Shown piece after piece: positions 18,161 through 26,849 of a stretch of 64,000 nucleotides of DNA. This DNA is from Alistipes sp. (GTDB taxonomy: Bacteria > Bacteroidota > Bacteroidia > Bacteroidales > Rikenellaceae), in the NCBI GenBank assembly GCA_017474235.1, contig JAFVIB010000008.1:1-64000 (forward strand), written 5' to 3'. Below the pieces are notes generated by a model that was not told where the DNA came from, ran no database searches, and worked only from the letters and a program-made list of their open reading frames with translations. Numbering within the stretch: the first letter of the stretch is position 1; each line of letters opens with the position of its first letter. The position numbers were made by a program, and so were the translations under genes.

Positions 18161-18260
18161 CTATTTTGTAATCAAAAGGTAGTAGCACATCAATCTAATC
18201 GTCAGAGTGTGGCAGATACAACGCAACACCACCAACTATTTTGTAATCAAAAGGTAGTAG
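18161..18260. repeat. Direct repeat pair of 25 bp, plus shared hairpin-element motifs
   Basis: A 25-bp sequence beginning CTATTTTGTAATC occurs at 18161-18185 and again at 18236-18260 (75 bp apart). Between them (around 18198) is ATCGTCAGAGTG, the same motif that begins the 125-bp hairpin elements at 33.5 and 50.4 kb, so this is probably a degenerate relative of that family. Confidence 0.7.
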
Positions 18261-18275
18261 TAGGTGTGCATCGTG

Positions 18276-18320
18276 AAAAATCCCCGGATGGGACATACTA
18301 TGCGTATTTCCCATTCGGGG
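18276..18320 (-). terminator. Strong terminator of the glycerol-1-phosphate dehydrogenase gene
   Basis: Two 17-nt arms (18282-18298 and 18304-18320; CCCCGGATGGGA.. against ..TCCCATTCGGGG) pair almost perfectly around a 5-nt loop and, on the minus strand, are followed by ATTTTTC. A smaller hairpin (GCAGC/GCTGC) precedes it near 18340. Confidence 0.8.
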
Positions 18321-18362
18321 AGTTGAGGGATGTGCAGCTAATGCTGCCTTTTCATTACAAAA

Positions 18363-19703
18363 TTAGATTTCGAGGGCACCACCCTGACCAAATACCTTAC
18401 CTACGAGGGTATCGAAGGTCTGAGTACGCTTAGCAAGGTCGAAGAGGTTTACTCTCCAGCGCATAAGCTGTACAAAGTTGGTCATATTCTTCCACTGAGC
18501 GCGAGAAACACCAATCTGCTCAGGTGCAACAGGTGCGCCGGCAGTTACGAAGAGGTCGCGCATCTTCTCGAATGAATATACCTGATTGCGGAGCTTCTGG
18601 CTGAACTCGGACCAAGTTGCCTTTACGCGGTTAAGCTGCTCGCGTACCTCCTCAGGGCTCTGCCACTTCTTAGCAATCTCAGTAGGACCGAGCTCAGGTA
18701 CAGGGAAGTTCTTAAAGAGCTCTGTTGCGCGTGCAACCTCTGACTCCTTTGTAGGCCAAGCGGCAACGCAAGCATCTACATCGAGCTTTGAGAGGTCAAG
18801 CTTGAGCAACTCATCGAAGAATGCACACATAGTTACAGTACCAACAGATACCTGGAAGCCGTGGAGTACCATACGGTCCTCAAATGTGTGGTGAGTCATA
18901 TCGAGGTAGTGGCTAAAGAGGTGCTCGGCGCAAGAGAGCGGACGAGTATCGTTTGCAATCTGCATAGCCACACCTGAGAGGGTAAGACCTGCGAATACAT
19001 TCTCAACTGCGCGTGGAGTGCGGTCTGCAATACCCTGAGCATCAGCAAGAACCTCTGGAAGCATATCGTGGATAACATGCCAAGCGTCGTCACGGATAGG
19101 CTCTGTGCCAAACAGGTCGGCAATCATCCACTCGCCACCTGCAGGAACCTTTGCAGCGAGGTCAGCATAACCTGCGGTAGTGAGGCGTGCAGGAGCATTA
19201 CAAAGCACATTAGAGTCACCGATAATTACCAGCGGAGCAGGGCAGGTGAAGGTCTGCTTTGCGCCATCCTTAACGATTGCAGAGCCTGAAGCCGAGTAAC
19301 CGTCAGCAGATGCAGCAGATGCGATACAGATGTAACGCTGACCAAGACGGTGTGAAGCGAGCTTACAAACATCGTTGATAACGCCTGAGCCTACTGCGAT
19401 AGCGATAGCGTCATACTGCTTCATTACCTCCTCAATCATCTCGACATACTTCCACTCTGCGTGGAAGCTCTTGTCAGGAATAATGAACTTCTCGCACTCA
19501 ACGCCCTCAGCGTTCATAATGTTGTAAACATCCTCTCCGGCAGCTGTCCATACGAAGTGGTCGGTAATAACCACAGCCTTTCTGCCCGGGAAGAACTTCT
19601 TGAACAGAACAGGGGTACTCTTAAGCGCACCCTGCGAAATCTCGGCACCCTTGGTCTGACCAGCCATCTCAAGTGCCTTGTCCATTCTTTGCTTAATTGT
19701 CAT
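18363..19703 (-). CDS. sn-glycerol-1-phosphate dehydrogenase family protein (AraM/EgsA)
   Basis: A 446-aa iron/nickel-dependent-alcohol-dehydrogenase-fold enzyme. The dinucleotide-binding segment is AIAVGSGVINDVCKLAS, followed by ICIASAASADGYSASGSAI, and the metal-ligand region contains CAEHLFSHYLD and DRMVLHGFQVSVG. The family reduces dihydroxyacetone phosphate to sn-glycerol-1-phosphate. The codon usage is strongly biased (GTA, AAG, CTC, GCA preferred), suggesting high expression. TACCTTTG at 19747-19754 (minus) is a matching -7 box, and a strong terminator follows. Confidence 0.87.
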   Translation of the reverse strand: MTIKQRMDKALEMAGQTKGAEISQGALKSTPVLFKKFFPGRKAVVITDHFVWTAAGEDVYNIMNAEGVECEKFIIPDKSFHAEWKYVEMIEEVMKQYDAIAIAVGSGVINDVCKLASHRLGQRYICIASAASADGYSASGSAIVKDGAKQTFTCPAPLVIIGDSNVLCNAPARLTTAGYADLAAKVPAGGEWMIADLFGTEPIRDDAWHVIHDMLPEVLADAQGIADRTPRAVENVFAGLTLSGVAMQIANDTRPLSCAEHLFSHYLDMTHHTFEDRMVLHGFQVSVGTVTMCAFFDELLKLDLSKLDVDACVAAWPTKESEVARATELFKNFPVPELGPTEIAKKWQSPEEVREQLNRVKATWSEFSQKLRNQVYSFEKMRDLFVTAGAPVAPEQIGVSRAQWKNMTNFVQLMRWRVNLFDLAKRTQTFDTLVGKVFGQGGALEI

Positions 19704-19746
19704 AGCTTTTTATGTTTTAGATGAAACAAATTTTCCATTATCCTTA

Positions 19747-19754
19747 CAAAGGTA
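19747..19754 (-). promoter_or_regulatory. -7 promoter element of the G1P dehydrogenase gene
   Basis: TACCTTTG on the minus strand matches TAnnTTTG about 44 nt upstream of the ATG at 19703. No clear TTG -33 element is visible. Confidence 0.5.
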
Positions 19755-19791
19755 GTCATTTTTTAAATATGGTGTACCGATTGGACCATTT

Positions 19792-21117
19792 TTATTTTGC
19801 ACCCCACTTTTCGCCCTGCAAAACCACTCTCTGCGCCACTGAGCGGAGATATTCTGCTGTTTTGGCATCCAACTTACCATTTGCAGCACCACTGCTGAAC
19901 GGCTCGCCATAGATGGCAAGATAAGCCACCGCCGCCGACAGATAAGAGCCTGCATAGGACTGATGGTGGTTGTCAGAGTGGTATAGATTGATGTCGGGAC
20001 GCTCGTGCATCACAATCTGCCACGCATAGCCAAGCGGATGGAGCGATATGCCGCACTGCTCAGCCTCGGCAGTGATGTTTTTGATAAGCTGACCCTGCAT
20101 CGCGTCGTAATCGGCAAATAGATGAGGGTACTTGTCGGCATACTGCTCATAATTGCCTAAATTATTGTTACCAAAGCGTCTGCCCCAAGTTATCTCAATA
20201 AAAACTTTAGATGTCGGCGAGTGCTTTTTAACCCTCTCGACCATCTTCTGCAAGTTCTCCGCAGAGGCTGCATCGTCGGCTGTTCCATTCAGCACGGGTT
20301 GTACACTTTGGTCCTGCAACATCACATAGTCATAGCCACCCATATCGACCAACTCGACAGAGTGCGGATTGGCAAGATGCTGCGCCATATTGTAGCCGCC
20401 CGAAATGAAGATTTTGCAATCTGCATAGTGACCCTCGCTCCACGCTAACTCTTTGAAAATCACAGGATAAGTGTGATAGTATGTGTAACTGTTTCCGAGG
20501 AACAACATCTTTACTGTGTCGCGCACCGGAGCGTTGTTGTAGATGACAATCTGCGGCTGCTGACCACGCAACGACGGGCAGGCAACAGTAAACTCGACAT
20601 CTGCCTTCTCGGCTTGACGCAGACGCAACATTATATGCCCCTTGCCGACAATCGGCTGCTTTAGCACAACCGTATGCCACAGACGGCGCAGGTGCTTGTG
20701 CGAGGTTGTCGAGGTAATCTCAACCGCCGAGAGCCACTTTTTGCCGTCACGATACTCAAGCGTAAAGCTGTTGTTCTCGCCCTCGTTGCCCGTAAATGGC
20801 AGAAAAACATCTATCGCAGTGCCCGCAGCAATAGACTCCACAGGCAGCTCAAAGAGCCAATAATCGCCCTTTACGGAGTGCGCAGTGGGAAAACCCTTGC
20901 TGTCAAGCTGCGCCTTTATCAGCCTGCCGCGATGATGAAACGAGAGCGTTGCACCCTCAATGCCGACCTTGTTAGGGTAGCGACCCGACTCTGTAAATTG
21001 CTGAGCCAAAGCCGATTGCTTCTTACCAAAATGCCACTCGGCACGACCGCCAAAACCCTCGGCATAGAGAGCCAACGGGACAAAAAGTAACGCGATACAG
21101 AGAATAAATCGTTTCAT
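19792..21117 (-). CDS. Secreted SGNH/GDSL-type hydrolase (DUF4886-like)
   Basis: A 441-aa exported protein with a signal peptide (RFILCIALLFVPLALYAEG). The first ~200 residues form a beta-rich carbohydrate-binding-like or esterase accessory domain; the second half begins VKMLFLGNSYTYYHTYP, with the block-I Ser of SGNH hydrolases in GNSYTYY, and continues with YDYVMLQDQS and a C-terminal block YHSDNHHQSYAGSYLSA supplying the Asp/His pair. Such enzymes deacylate sugars or lipids; the substrate is unknown. GC content is higher than in the neighbouring genes. Confidence 0.75.
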   Translation of the reverse strand: MKRFILCIALLFVPLALYAEGFGGRAEWHFGKKQSALAQQFTESGRYPNKVGIEGATLSFHHRGRLIKAQLDSKGFPTAHSVKGDYWLFELPVESIAAGTAIDVFLPFTGNEGENNSFTLEYRDGKKWLSAVEITSTTSHKHLRRLWHTVVLKQPIVGKGHIMLRLRQAEKADVEFTVACPSLRGQQPQIVIYNNAPVRDTVKMLFLGNSYTYYHTYPVIFKELAWSEGHYADCKIFISGGYNMAQHLANPHSVELVDMGGYDYVMLQDQSVQPVLNGTADDAASAENLQKMVERVKKHSPTSKVFIEITWGRRFGNNNLGNYEQYADKYPHLFADYDAMQGQLIKNITAEAEQCGISLHPLGYAWQIVMHERPDINLYHSDNHHQSYAGSYLSAAVAYLAIYGEPFSSGAANGKLDAKTAEYLRSVAQRVVLQGEKWGAK

Positions 21118-21213
21118 AGTAAGTTAATTTGATATTATTGACTTCAAATTTAATATTTTCTGCTAAAAAACTAAAATTTCCACACAAAAATTTCGACAAA
21201 ATCACTTAACATA

Positions 21214-21244
21214 TTGTTTATTAACAATAAAGTCGCTACATTTG
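21214..21244 (+). promoter_or_regulatory. Promoter of the poly-G peptide/fimbrillin/nuclease operon
   Basis: TTG at 21214-21216 and TACATTTG at 21237-21244 are separated by 20 bp, a complete Bacteroidetes promoter. It predicts a 5' UTR of about 75 nt before the ATG at 21328. Confidence 0.75.
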
Positions 21245-21327
21245 TGAGAGTTTGTACTATTACAAGCGGAGAAATTTAATATAATCCTTAAACCAATTTA
21301 ATATTACTTAATTTTTTTACTAAATTT

Positions 21328-21474
21328 ATGAAGAATTTAATTTCTGCAAGGGGGGGGGTTTATACCGCACCCGAACTTGAGCTCTACGCAGCAGCTGTGG
21401 AGAGCGGTTTTCAGACCAGCCTTGAGGGCGCATTTATTGAGGATGCAACTATTGAAAATTGGGAAAATCTTTAA
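21328..21474 (+). CDS. Small 48-aa YTAPELEL-type peptide with an internal G9 tract
   Basis: A short ORF beginning MKNLISARGG, then VYTAPELELYAAAVESGF and an acidic tail ending ENWENL. I associate this pattern (short basic start, Y-x-APE-x-ELY, acidic end) with small conserved peptides placed ahead of lipoprotein operons in Alistipes relatives; function unknown. Codons 8-11 lie in a run of nine G residues (21350-21358). Losing one G would shift the frame so that the ORF runs on to a TGA overlapping the ATG of the next gene; gaining one ends it early at a TGA. It sits 84 bp downstream of a good promoter and 12 bp before the fimbrillin-like gene. Confidence 0.7.
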   Translation: MKNLISARGGVYTAPELELYAAAVESGFQTSLEGAFIEDATIENWENL

Positions 21475-21486
21475 TCTTTGTGCGCT

Positions 21487-23583
21487 ATGAAAAACTTGTT
21501 TAAATCAATGATGGCTATTGCTGTAGCAGCAATGTCATTCACAGCTTGCTCAAACGATCTTACAGAGGATGTAACCCCTTCACAGGAGTTCACCGTGCAG
21601 ATTAATGCAGTTGAGAACCTCTCTCGTACACACTTTGGCGACCTCAACGAGGGCAAATACCCAACTCTTTGGGATGCGACTGATAAGGTTAAGGCGTCTT
21701 TGAATATGACCTCTGCCAAGAACTCTACAGAGACAACTATTGCAGATGACGGTACTACCGCATCTTTCAAGCTCAGCCTTAACGAGTCAACAGCTCCATA
21801 TACTATCTATGCAATCAGCCCAGCAAATGTAGCGAGCAGCATTAGCAATCAATACTGCAACTGGACTATTACTATTCCTGATTCTCAGGAGCCTTCTGCT
21901 ACATCTTGCGACCCTGCAGCTCAGGTTGTAGTTGGTCAGACTGAAGCTTTGGAGACTCTGCCTTCAAGCGTAGATATGAAATTTGAGCATCTTACAGCTT
22001 ATGCAAAGATTAATTTCACAAATGTAACTCTTGGCGAGGCTGTAGTAAACTCTATCACTATCACTGCAGATCAGTATATCGCTGGTAAGCATTATTATCA
22101 GGTTGCTGATTATGATAGCTATACAGCAGGTAAGTTGAGAAGTGCAAGCGGTGCTGTAAAGAGCATTACTACTACTACCTCTGAACTTAATAATGTATGG
22201 GTTGCTCTTGCTCCTGTTGCTGTGTCAGAGCTGACATTTACTATCAACACAGACAAGGGTGCTATCACTAAGGAGGTTGCTGTGAATAAGGAGTTTAAGA
22301 GCGGTGTTGTAGCTACATTCAATGTAGATATGACAGGTAAGACTATCGCTACACCTGATGTATATACACTCGTTACCGACCTCTCTGTACTTGCAGAGGG
22401 TGACAATGTAATTATCGCATCTGCTGATGAGGACTATGCAATCAGTACAGATAATAGTGGATATAACCGTCCTGCTACTGCTATCACAAAGGATGGTAAC
22501 ACCATTATTCCAACAACAACCGTAGGTATCTTTACAGTACACGATGCCGGCACAAACCTCTATGCATTTAAGGATGCTTCTAACGACGATGCATATCTTT
22601 ATGATTCATCAACCGGTACTTATAATAACCTTGCTACTCAGGCTACTAACGATGCTAATGGCTACTGGGATATCACTATCACAGATACAACAACCGGTGC
22701 AGCAAAGGTAGTTTCTCAGGGTACAAGTAAAGTTATGCAGTACAACTACAACAATGGCAATACTCCTCGATTTGCTTGCTATGCCGGCACTCAAAAGGAT
22801 GTAGCTCTCTACTACAAGTCTAATGGTGGCGCAAAGATTGCTATCGAGCCTCAGATTATCGCTTCTGATATCAGTAACATCTCAGATGCTGGCGTAACTG
22901 ATGCGACTGCAAATATTGTAGTAAGAGGTATTGCATCTGTTACTGCTACTCCTGATGGTTCTGTTGTAACTGCTGCATCTGTTAGCGGCAATGTTCTTAC
23001 CTACACAGTAGCTGCAAACAGCGGCGAGGCTCGCGAGGGCTCTATCACACTTGAGGGTGGCAGCGTCGAGGTAAAGATTACAGTCTCTCAAGACGCTGTT
23101 GTTAGCGGAAGCTCTAAGTTGTACAGAAAGGTCAATACTATTACAAGCGGTAAGAAATATATTATCACAGGAGGTGGTCTAAATAAAGCATTAGTTCCTG
23201 CAAGCATATCCGGTAAAAAGCTTGCAAGTGCAGATGTTACTATTACTGAGAATGGTATAGTATCAACCTCTACCATTGACAAATATGCTGTTACTATATC
23301 AGCAAGCGGTTCTACATACGCAATAAGTTATACTATAGATGACACCCTTTACTACTTGTATTATTCAAGTAGCACTAACTTATCTACCACTACTTCTGCA
23401 AAAAATACTTGGAACATAACAACCACTGCACAGTATGGCTCATTTGCTATTACAGACACAACCACCACTGACAGAGGTTTATTATTTAGAAGCAATGATT
23501 ACAATCAGTTTGGAGGATATAAGACATCTAATTTAAATGGTACAGAGTACTATTATGTAGACTTATACGAGTATACAGAGTGA
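21487..23583 (+). CDS. Fimbrillin-like lipoprotein with beta-sandwich modules
   Basis: A 698-aa SPII lipoprotein (LFKSMMAIAVAAMSFTAC, mature Cys then SNDLTED). Residues to about 280 match the pattern of the fimbrillin-A/Mfa-like family (SRTHFGD near the N-terminus, DKVKASLN, FEHLTAYAKINFTNVTL, WVALAPV). Two related C-terminal modules (VYTLVTDLSVLAEGDNVIIA and KLYRKVNTITSGKKYIITG) surround a BACON-like segment (SGEAREGSITLEGGSVEVKI). The ORF ends at a TGA (23581-23583), after which the same frame stays open into the nuclease domain, so this may be the front part of one longer protein. ATG 21487 chosen over the TTG at 21478. Confidence 0.8.
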   Translation: MKNLFKSMMAIAVAAMSFTACSNDLTEDVTPSQEFTVQINAVENLSRTHFGDLNEGKYPTLWDATDKVKASLNMTSAKNSTETTIADDGTTASFKLSLNESTAPYTIYAISPANVASSISNQYCNWTITIPDSQEPSATSCDPAAQVVVGQTEALETLPSSVDMKFEHLTAYAKINFTNVTLGEAVVNSITITADQYIAGKHYYQVADYDSYTAGKLRSASGAVKSITTTTSELNNVWVALAPVAVSELTFTINTDKGAITKEVAVNKEFKSGVVATFNVDMTGKTIATPDVYTLVTDLSVLAEGDNVIIASADEDYAISTDNSGYNRPATAITKDGNTIIPTTTVGIFTVHDAGTNLYAFKDASNDDAYLYDSSTGTYNNLATQATNDANGYWDITITDTTTGAAKVVSQGTSKVMQYNYNNGNTPRFACYAGTQKDVALYYKSNGGAKIAIEPQIIASDISNISDAGVTDATANIVVRGIASVTATPDGSVVTAASVSGNVLTYTVAANSGEAREGSITLEGGSVEVKITVSQDAVVSGSSKLYRKVNTITSGKKYIITGGGLNKALVPASISGKKLASADVTITENGIVSTSTIDKYAVTISASGSTYAISYTIDDTLYYLYYSSSTNLSTTTSAKNTWNITTTAQYGSFAITDTTTTDRGLLFRSNDYNQFGGYKTSNLNGTEYYYVDLYEYTE

Positions 23584-23634
23584 GCTCCATCTACTCCAAC
23601 AGTAACACCCGCTTTTGGGAAGCCGTGGGCAGAG

Positions 23635-24405
23635 TTGCCTGCGGCTACCAAAGAGGGTAGTTGGACCGAGGAGGAGGCTAAGTGTGTGAAGATTATAACC
23701 GATGCGGCGAAAGGCAGCAATGGTTATTATCCGCGAAACTACTCGTTCTGTTACGATGCAACGCATTATGTTGCCCGTTGGGTAGCATATCCGATGCACA
23801 GTTATTACACATCGGGAAGTTATAACGATGCTGAGTTCTACCAAGACCCGTCATTTACGACTGACGAGCAGATAGGCTGGACATTCAGCTACGATGTTGA
23901 TACAGGCAATGGCACTACGACAGACTACGACCGTGGTCATCAGATAGCCAAAGCGCAGCGCACAGTGACCGATCTTGCCCGCAAGCAGACAAACTACTAT
24001 ACCAATATGACACCACAATATTGGTCGCTAAATCAGCAGAATTGGCAGCAGCTTGAGGCAAAGGAGCGCGGAGAGTGGATGTGTAACGATACATTATATA
24101 TGGTATCGGGCTGTCACTTTGACAACTACGACTTCACTATTCCAAACCGCGACGGCAAGACCTGTCCCGTGCCGACCCACTACTTCAAAGTAATGCTTCG
24201 CACAAAGAGTGGCAATACGGGTAAAAAGGTGCAGGAGTGCAGCGCAGACGAGCTTATATGTGCCGGATATTGGGTGACAAACAGCTCCAAAGCCGTGCCA
24301 CAGATAAAGTCAGTTGCCGAGATAGAACAACTCACAGGCTTTACATTCTTTGTGAATGTGCCAAATGCGCCGAAGAGTACTTACACCGCCTCCGACTGGG
24401 AGTAA
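23635..24405 (+). CDS. DNA/RNA non-specific endonuclease domain, apparently severed from its upstream part
   Basis: About 256 codons encode a NucA/EndoG-type beta-beta-alpha-metal nuclease: the catalytic motif DRGHQIAKAQR supplies the active-site His, and MTPQYWSLNQQNWQQLE supplies the conserved Asn ligand; PVPTHYFKVMLR follows. The frame is the same as the fimbrillin-like ORF and is open from the TGA at 23581, with a Pro/Thr-rich linker (APSTPTVTPAFGKPWAEL) between. There is no signal peptide and no ATG before the domain (only a TTG at 23635). The simplest reading is one secreted lipoprotein nuclease interrupted by a nonsense codon; independent translation or readthrough are alternatives. 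A terminator follows. Confidence 0.7.
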   Translation: MPAATKEGSWTEEEAKCVKIITDAAKGSNGYYPRNYSFCYDATHYVARWVAYPMHSYYTSGSYNDAEFYQDPSFTTDEQIGWTFSYDVDTGNGTTTDYDRGHQIAKAQRTVTDLARKQTNYYTNMTPQYWSLNQQNWQQLEAKERGEWMCNDTLYMVSGCHFDNYDFTIPNRDGKTCPVPTHYFKVMLRTKSGNTGKKVQECSADELICAGYWVTNSSKAVPQIKSVAEIEQLTGFTFFVNVPNAPKSTYTASDWE

Positions 24406-24411
24406 AAAAAT

Positions 24412-24443
24412 AAAGTCTCGCAGATTTGCGAGACTTTGTTTTT
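24412..24443. terminator. Bidirectional Rho-independent terminator
   Basis: AAAGTCTCGCA (24412-24422) and TGCGAGACTTT (24427-24437) form an 11-bp stem with A-runs on one side and T-runs on the other, between the convergent nuclease and yggS genes. Confidence 0.9.
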
Positions 24444-25101
24444 AATAGGTGCGCTCTCCAAAGATGCGCGAGCCAACCCTCACCATCGTTGAACCACACT
24501 CAACAGCGATAGGGTAGTCGTCCGACATTCCCATAGAGAGGATATTAAAGTCGGCGTCAAACATCGGCTCAAGTTCGCGTTTAAGAGCCGCCAAAGCCTC
24601 AAAATCGGCGCGAATAACGGAGGTATCGTCTGTGTAGGTCGCCATACCCATAATGCCGCGAATACGGACATTTTTCAGCGCGCTCAAAGCCCCCGAAGCC
24701 AAATAATCACGCAGAGCATCTATCTCCCAGCCGCTCTTGCTCTCGTCCGACGACACATGCACCTCCAAAAGGCAGTCGATAACCCTGTCACAGCGGGCTG
24801 CCTCGCTATTGATACACTCTATAAGTCGCTGACTATCAACAGACTGCACAAGTGACACAAACGGAGCAATGGTACGCACCTTATTAGTCTGAAGGTGACC
24901 TATCATATGCCACTCTATATCTTTTGGCAGGCTCTGAGCCTTCAATTTCAGCTCCTGCACGCGGCTCTCGCCAAAGATGCGCTGACCTGTGTCGTAAGCC
25001 TCCAAAATAGCCTCAGCAGGATGAAATTTCGAGACAGCAACAAGCTCCACGCCCGCAGGCAGCGAGGCTCGTATATCCAATATTTGCGATGCAACAGACA
25101 T
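24442..25101 (-). CDS. YggS-family pyridoxal phosphate homeostasis protein
   Basis: A 219-aa PLP-binding TIM-barrel protein (PLPHP). The PLP lysine is in LVAVSKFHPAE, followed by GQRIFGESRVQEL, WHMIGHLQTNK and, near the C-terminus, LSMGMSDDYPIAVECGSTMVRVGSRIFG, all hallmark YggS/YlmE segments. It is not catalytic as far as known and buffers PLP and amino acid metabolism. It converges on the nuclease gene. Confidence 0.94.
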   Translation of the reverse strand: MSVASQILDIRASLPAGVELVAVSKFHPAEAILEAYDTGQRIFGESRVQELKLKAQSLPKDIEWHMIGHLQTNKVRTIAPFVSLVQSVDSQRLIECINSEAARCDRVIDCLLEVHVSSDESKSGWEIDALRDYLASGALSALKNVRIRGIMGMATYTDDTSVIRADFEALAALKRELEPMFDADFNILSMGMSDDYPIAVECGSTMVRVGSRIFGERTY

Positions 25102-25171
25102 AATTTCAAACTTTTGTACGACAAAGATAGCTCAAACTCCGCGCCGATGCAAAATTTTCAAAGAAAATTAT

Positions 25172-25179
25172 TATCTTTG
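25172..25179 (+). promoter_or_regulatory. -7 promoter element of the C69 peptidase gene
   Basis: TATCTTTG matches TAnnTTTG, 27 nt before the ATG at 25207. Confidence 0.55.
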
Positions 25180-25206
25180 TACAATAAGAACAAAACTAAA
25201 CGAGAT

Positions 25207-26829
25207 ATGAAAAAACTGATTCTTACACTTGCCTTTGCAGTCGGAGCGATAACCGCCTATGCCTGCACAAACTTTATCGTAACAAAGGGCGCATCGACAG
25301 ATGGCTCGGTAATGGTTACCTATGCCGCCGACTCGCATCAGCTCTATGGCGCACTATACTTTATCCCAAAGGGCAACTTCAAGCCCGGAACAATGTTGCG
25401 CGTGGATGAATGGGATACCGGCAAATATTTGGGTGACATTCCACAGATTCCTACAACTTACACTACCGTGGGTAATATGAACGAGCACTCGCTCATCATC
25501 ACAGAGACAACATACGGAGGTCGTGCAGAGTTAGAGGATGCCAATGGCGTAATGGACTATGGCTCACTAATTTACATCACTCTTCAGCGTGCAAAGACCG
25601 CCCGCGAGGCTATTGCTGTAATTGCAGACCTTACTGCCACTTACGGTTATGCCTCAAGCGGCGAGAGCTTCTCTATTGCCGATGCTGACGAGGCGTGGAT
25701 TATGGAGCTGATTAGCAAAGGTAAGTACGGCAAGGGTATTGTTTGGGTGGCGCGTCGTATTCCTGACGGATATGTCTCTGCACACGCAAATCAGGCACGA
25801 ATTACCACATTCCCGCTCAACGACCCTGAGAACTGTCTCTACTCAGAGGATGTTATCTCTTTTGCTCGCGAGAGGGGTTATTTCAGCGGTAGCGACGAGG
25901 AGTTCAGCTTCTGCGATGCCTATGCACCGATTGATTTCGGCGGTATGCGTGGCTGCGAGGCGCGTGTATGGAGCTTCTTCCGCACTGTTGCTGACGGTAT
26001 GGACAAGTATATCGACTTTGCTATGGGCGTAAACCCTCAGAACAAGATGCCGCTATGGGTTAAGCCACGCACAAAGGTCTCTCCAAAGGTTCTCTTCGAC
26101 GCAATGCGCGACCACTACGAGGGTACTCCGATAGATATGACAACCGATATTGGCGCAGGTGGTCACGCCCTGCCTTACCGTTGGCGTCCGATGTACTTTA
26201 CCGTAGATGGCGTAGAGTACTGCAACGAGCGCGCAACAGCTACACAGCAGACCGGTTTTTGGCTCTGCGGTCAGGCTCGCAAGGATAAGGTGGGTATTCT
26301 GTGGTTTGGCACAGATGATGCTGCTACATCGGCTCTGACACCTATATATGTAAATACAACCGAGTGTCCGTGGTGCCTGAGCGAGGAGAATGGCTCAATG
26401 CTCAAGTACTCAGATACATCAATGTTTTGGATTACAAACCGCGTGGCTCAGTTCGCATACCTCAGATACGATATTATCGGCAAGAAGGTGCGCGAGAATG
26501 TTGACGCTTGGGAGAACAATATGCTTAAGGATGTCGAGAGTGTCGATAATGCTATCGCTACTGCTCCTAACGCAAAGAAAAAGGCTAAAATTGCCACAAA
26601 ATATACGCTCAATCGTGCGCAACAACTCTTCGACAAGTGGGTAGAACTCGATAAATATCTGATGATAAAATACATCGACGGCAATGTCAAGAGCGAGGAC
26701 AATAACGGCTTTATCGACAACGGCAATGGCAAGGATATTCCTGACAAAATCCAGCAGCCGGGTTACAGCGAGAAGTGGAAGAGAGCTGTTGCAGCAGACA
26801 ATGGCAGAATACTTGAAGTAGTTAAATAA
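25207..26829 (+). CDS. Peptidase family C69 (dipeptidase-like)
   Basis: A 540-aa N-terminal-nucleophile hydrolase. A signal peptide (KKLILTLAFAVGAITAYA) is followed at once by CTNFIVTKGASTDGS; Cys20 is predicted to become the N-terminal nucleophile after cleavage, as in PepD-type dipeptidases. Family segments MNEHSLIITETTYGGR and SFSIADADEAWIMEL follow. It would act in the periplasm or outside the cell on dipeptides. The ORF could be extended far upstream, but the promoter at 25172 and the signal peptide fix the start at 25207. It lies 20 bp before lpdA. Confidence 0.9.
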   Translation: MKKLILTLAFAVGAITAYACTNFIVTKGASTDGSVMVTYAADSHQLYGALYFIPKGNFKPGTMLRVDEWDTGKYLGDIPQIPTTYTTVGNMNEHSLIITETTYGGRAELEDANGVMDYGSLIYITLQRAKTAREAIAVIADLTATYGYASSGESFSIADADEAWIMELISKGKYGKGIVWVARRIPDGYVSAHANQARITTFPLNDPENCLYSEDVISFARERGYFSGSDEEFSFCDAYAPIDFGGMRGCEARVWSFFRTVADGMDKYIDFAMGVNPQNKMPLWVKPRTKVSPKVLFDAMRDHYEGTPIDMTTDIGAGGHALPYRWRPMYFTVDGVEYCNERATATQQTGFWLCGQARKDKVGILWFGTDDAATSALTPIYVNTTECPWCLSEENGSMLKYSDTSMFWITNRVAQFAYLRYDIIGKKVRENVDAWENNMLKDVESVDNAIATAPNAKKKAKIATKYTLNRAQQLFDKWVELDKYLMIKYIDGNVKSEDNNGFIDNGNGKDIPDKIQQPGYSEKWKRAVAADNGRILEVVK

Positions 26830-26849
26830 CAAGACAATACAACGATTAT

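Noticed and set aside
24895-25206. Long N-terminal extension of the C69 peptidase
   Set aside because: It overlaps yggS and the promoter, and a clean signal peptide begins at 25207.
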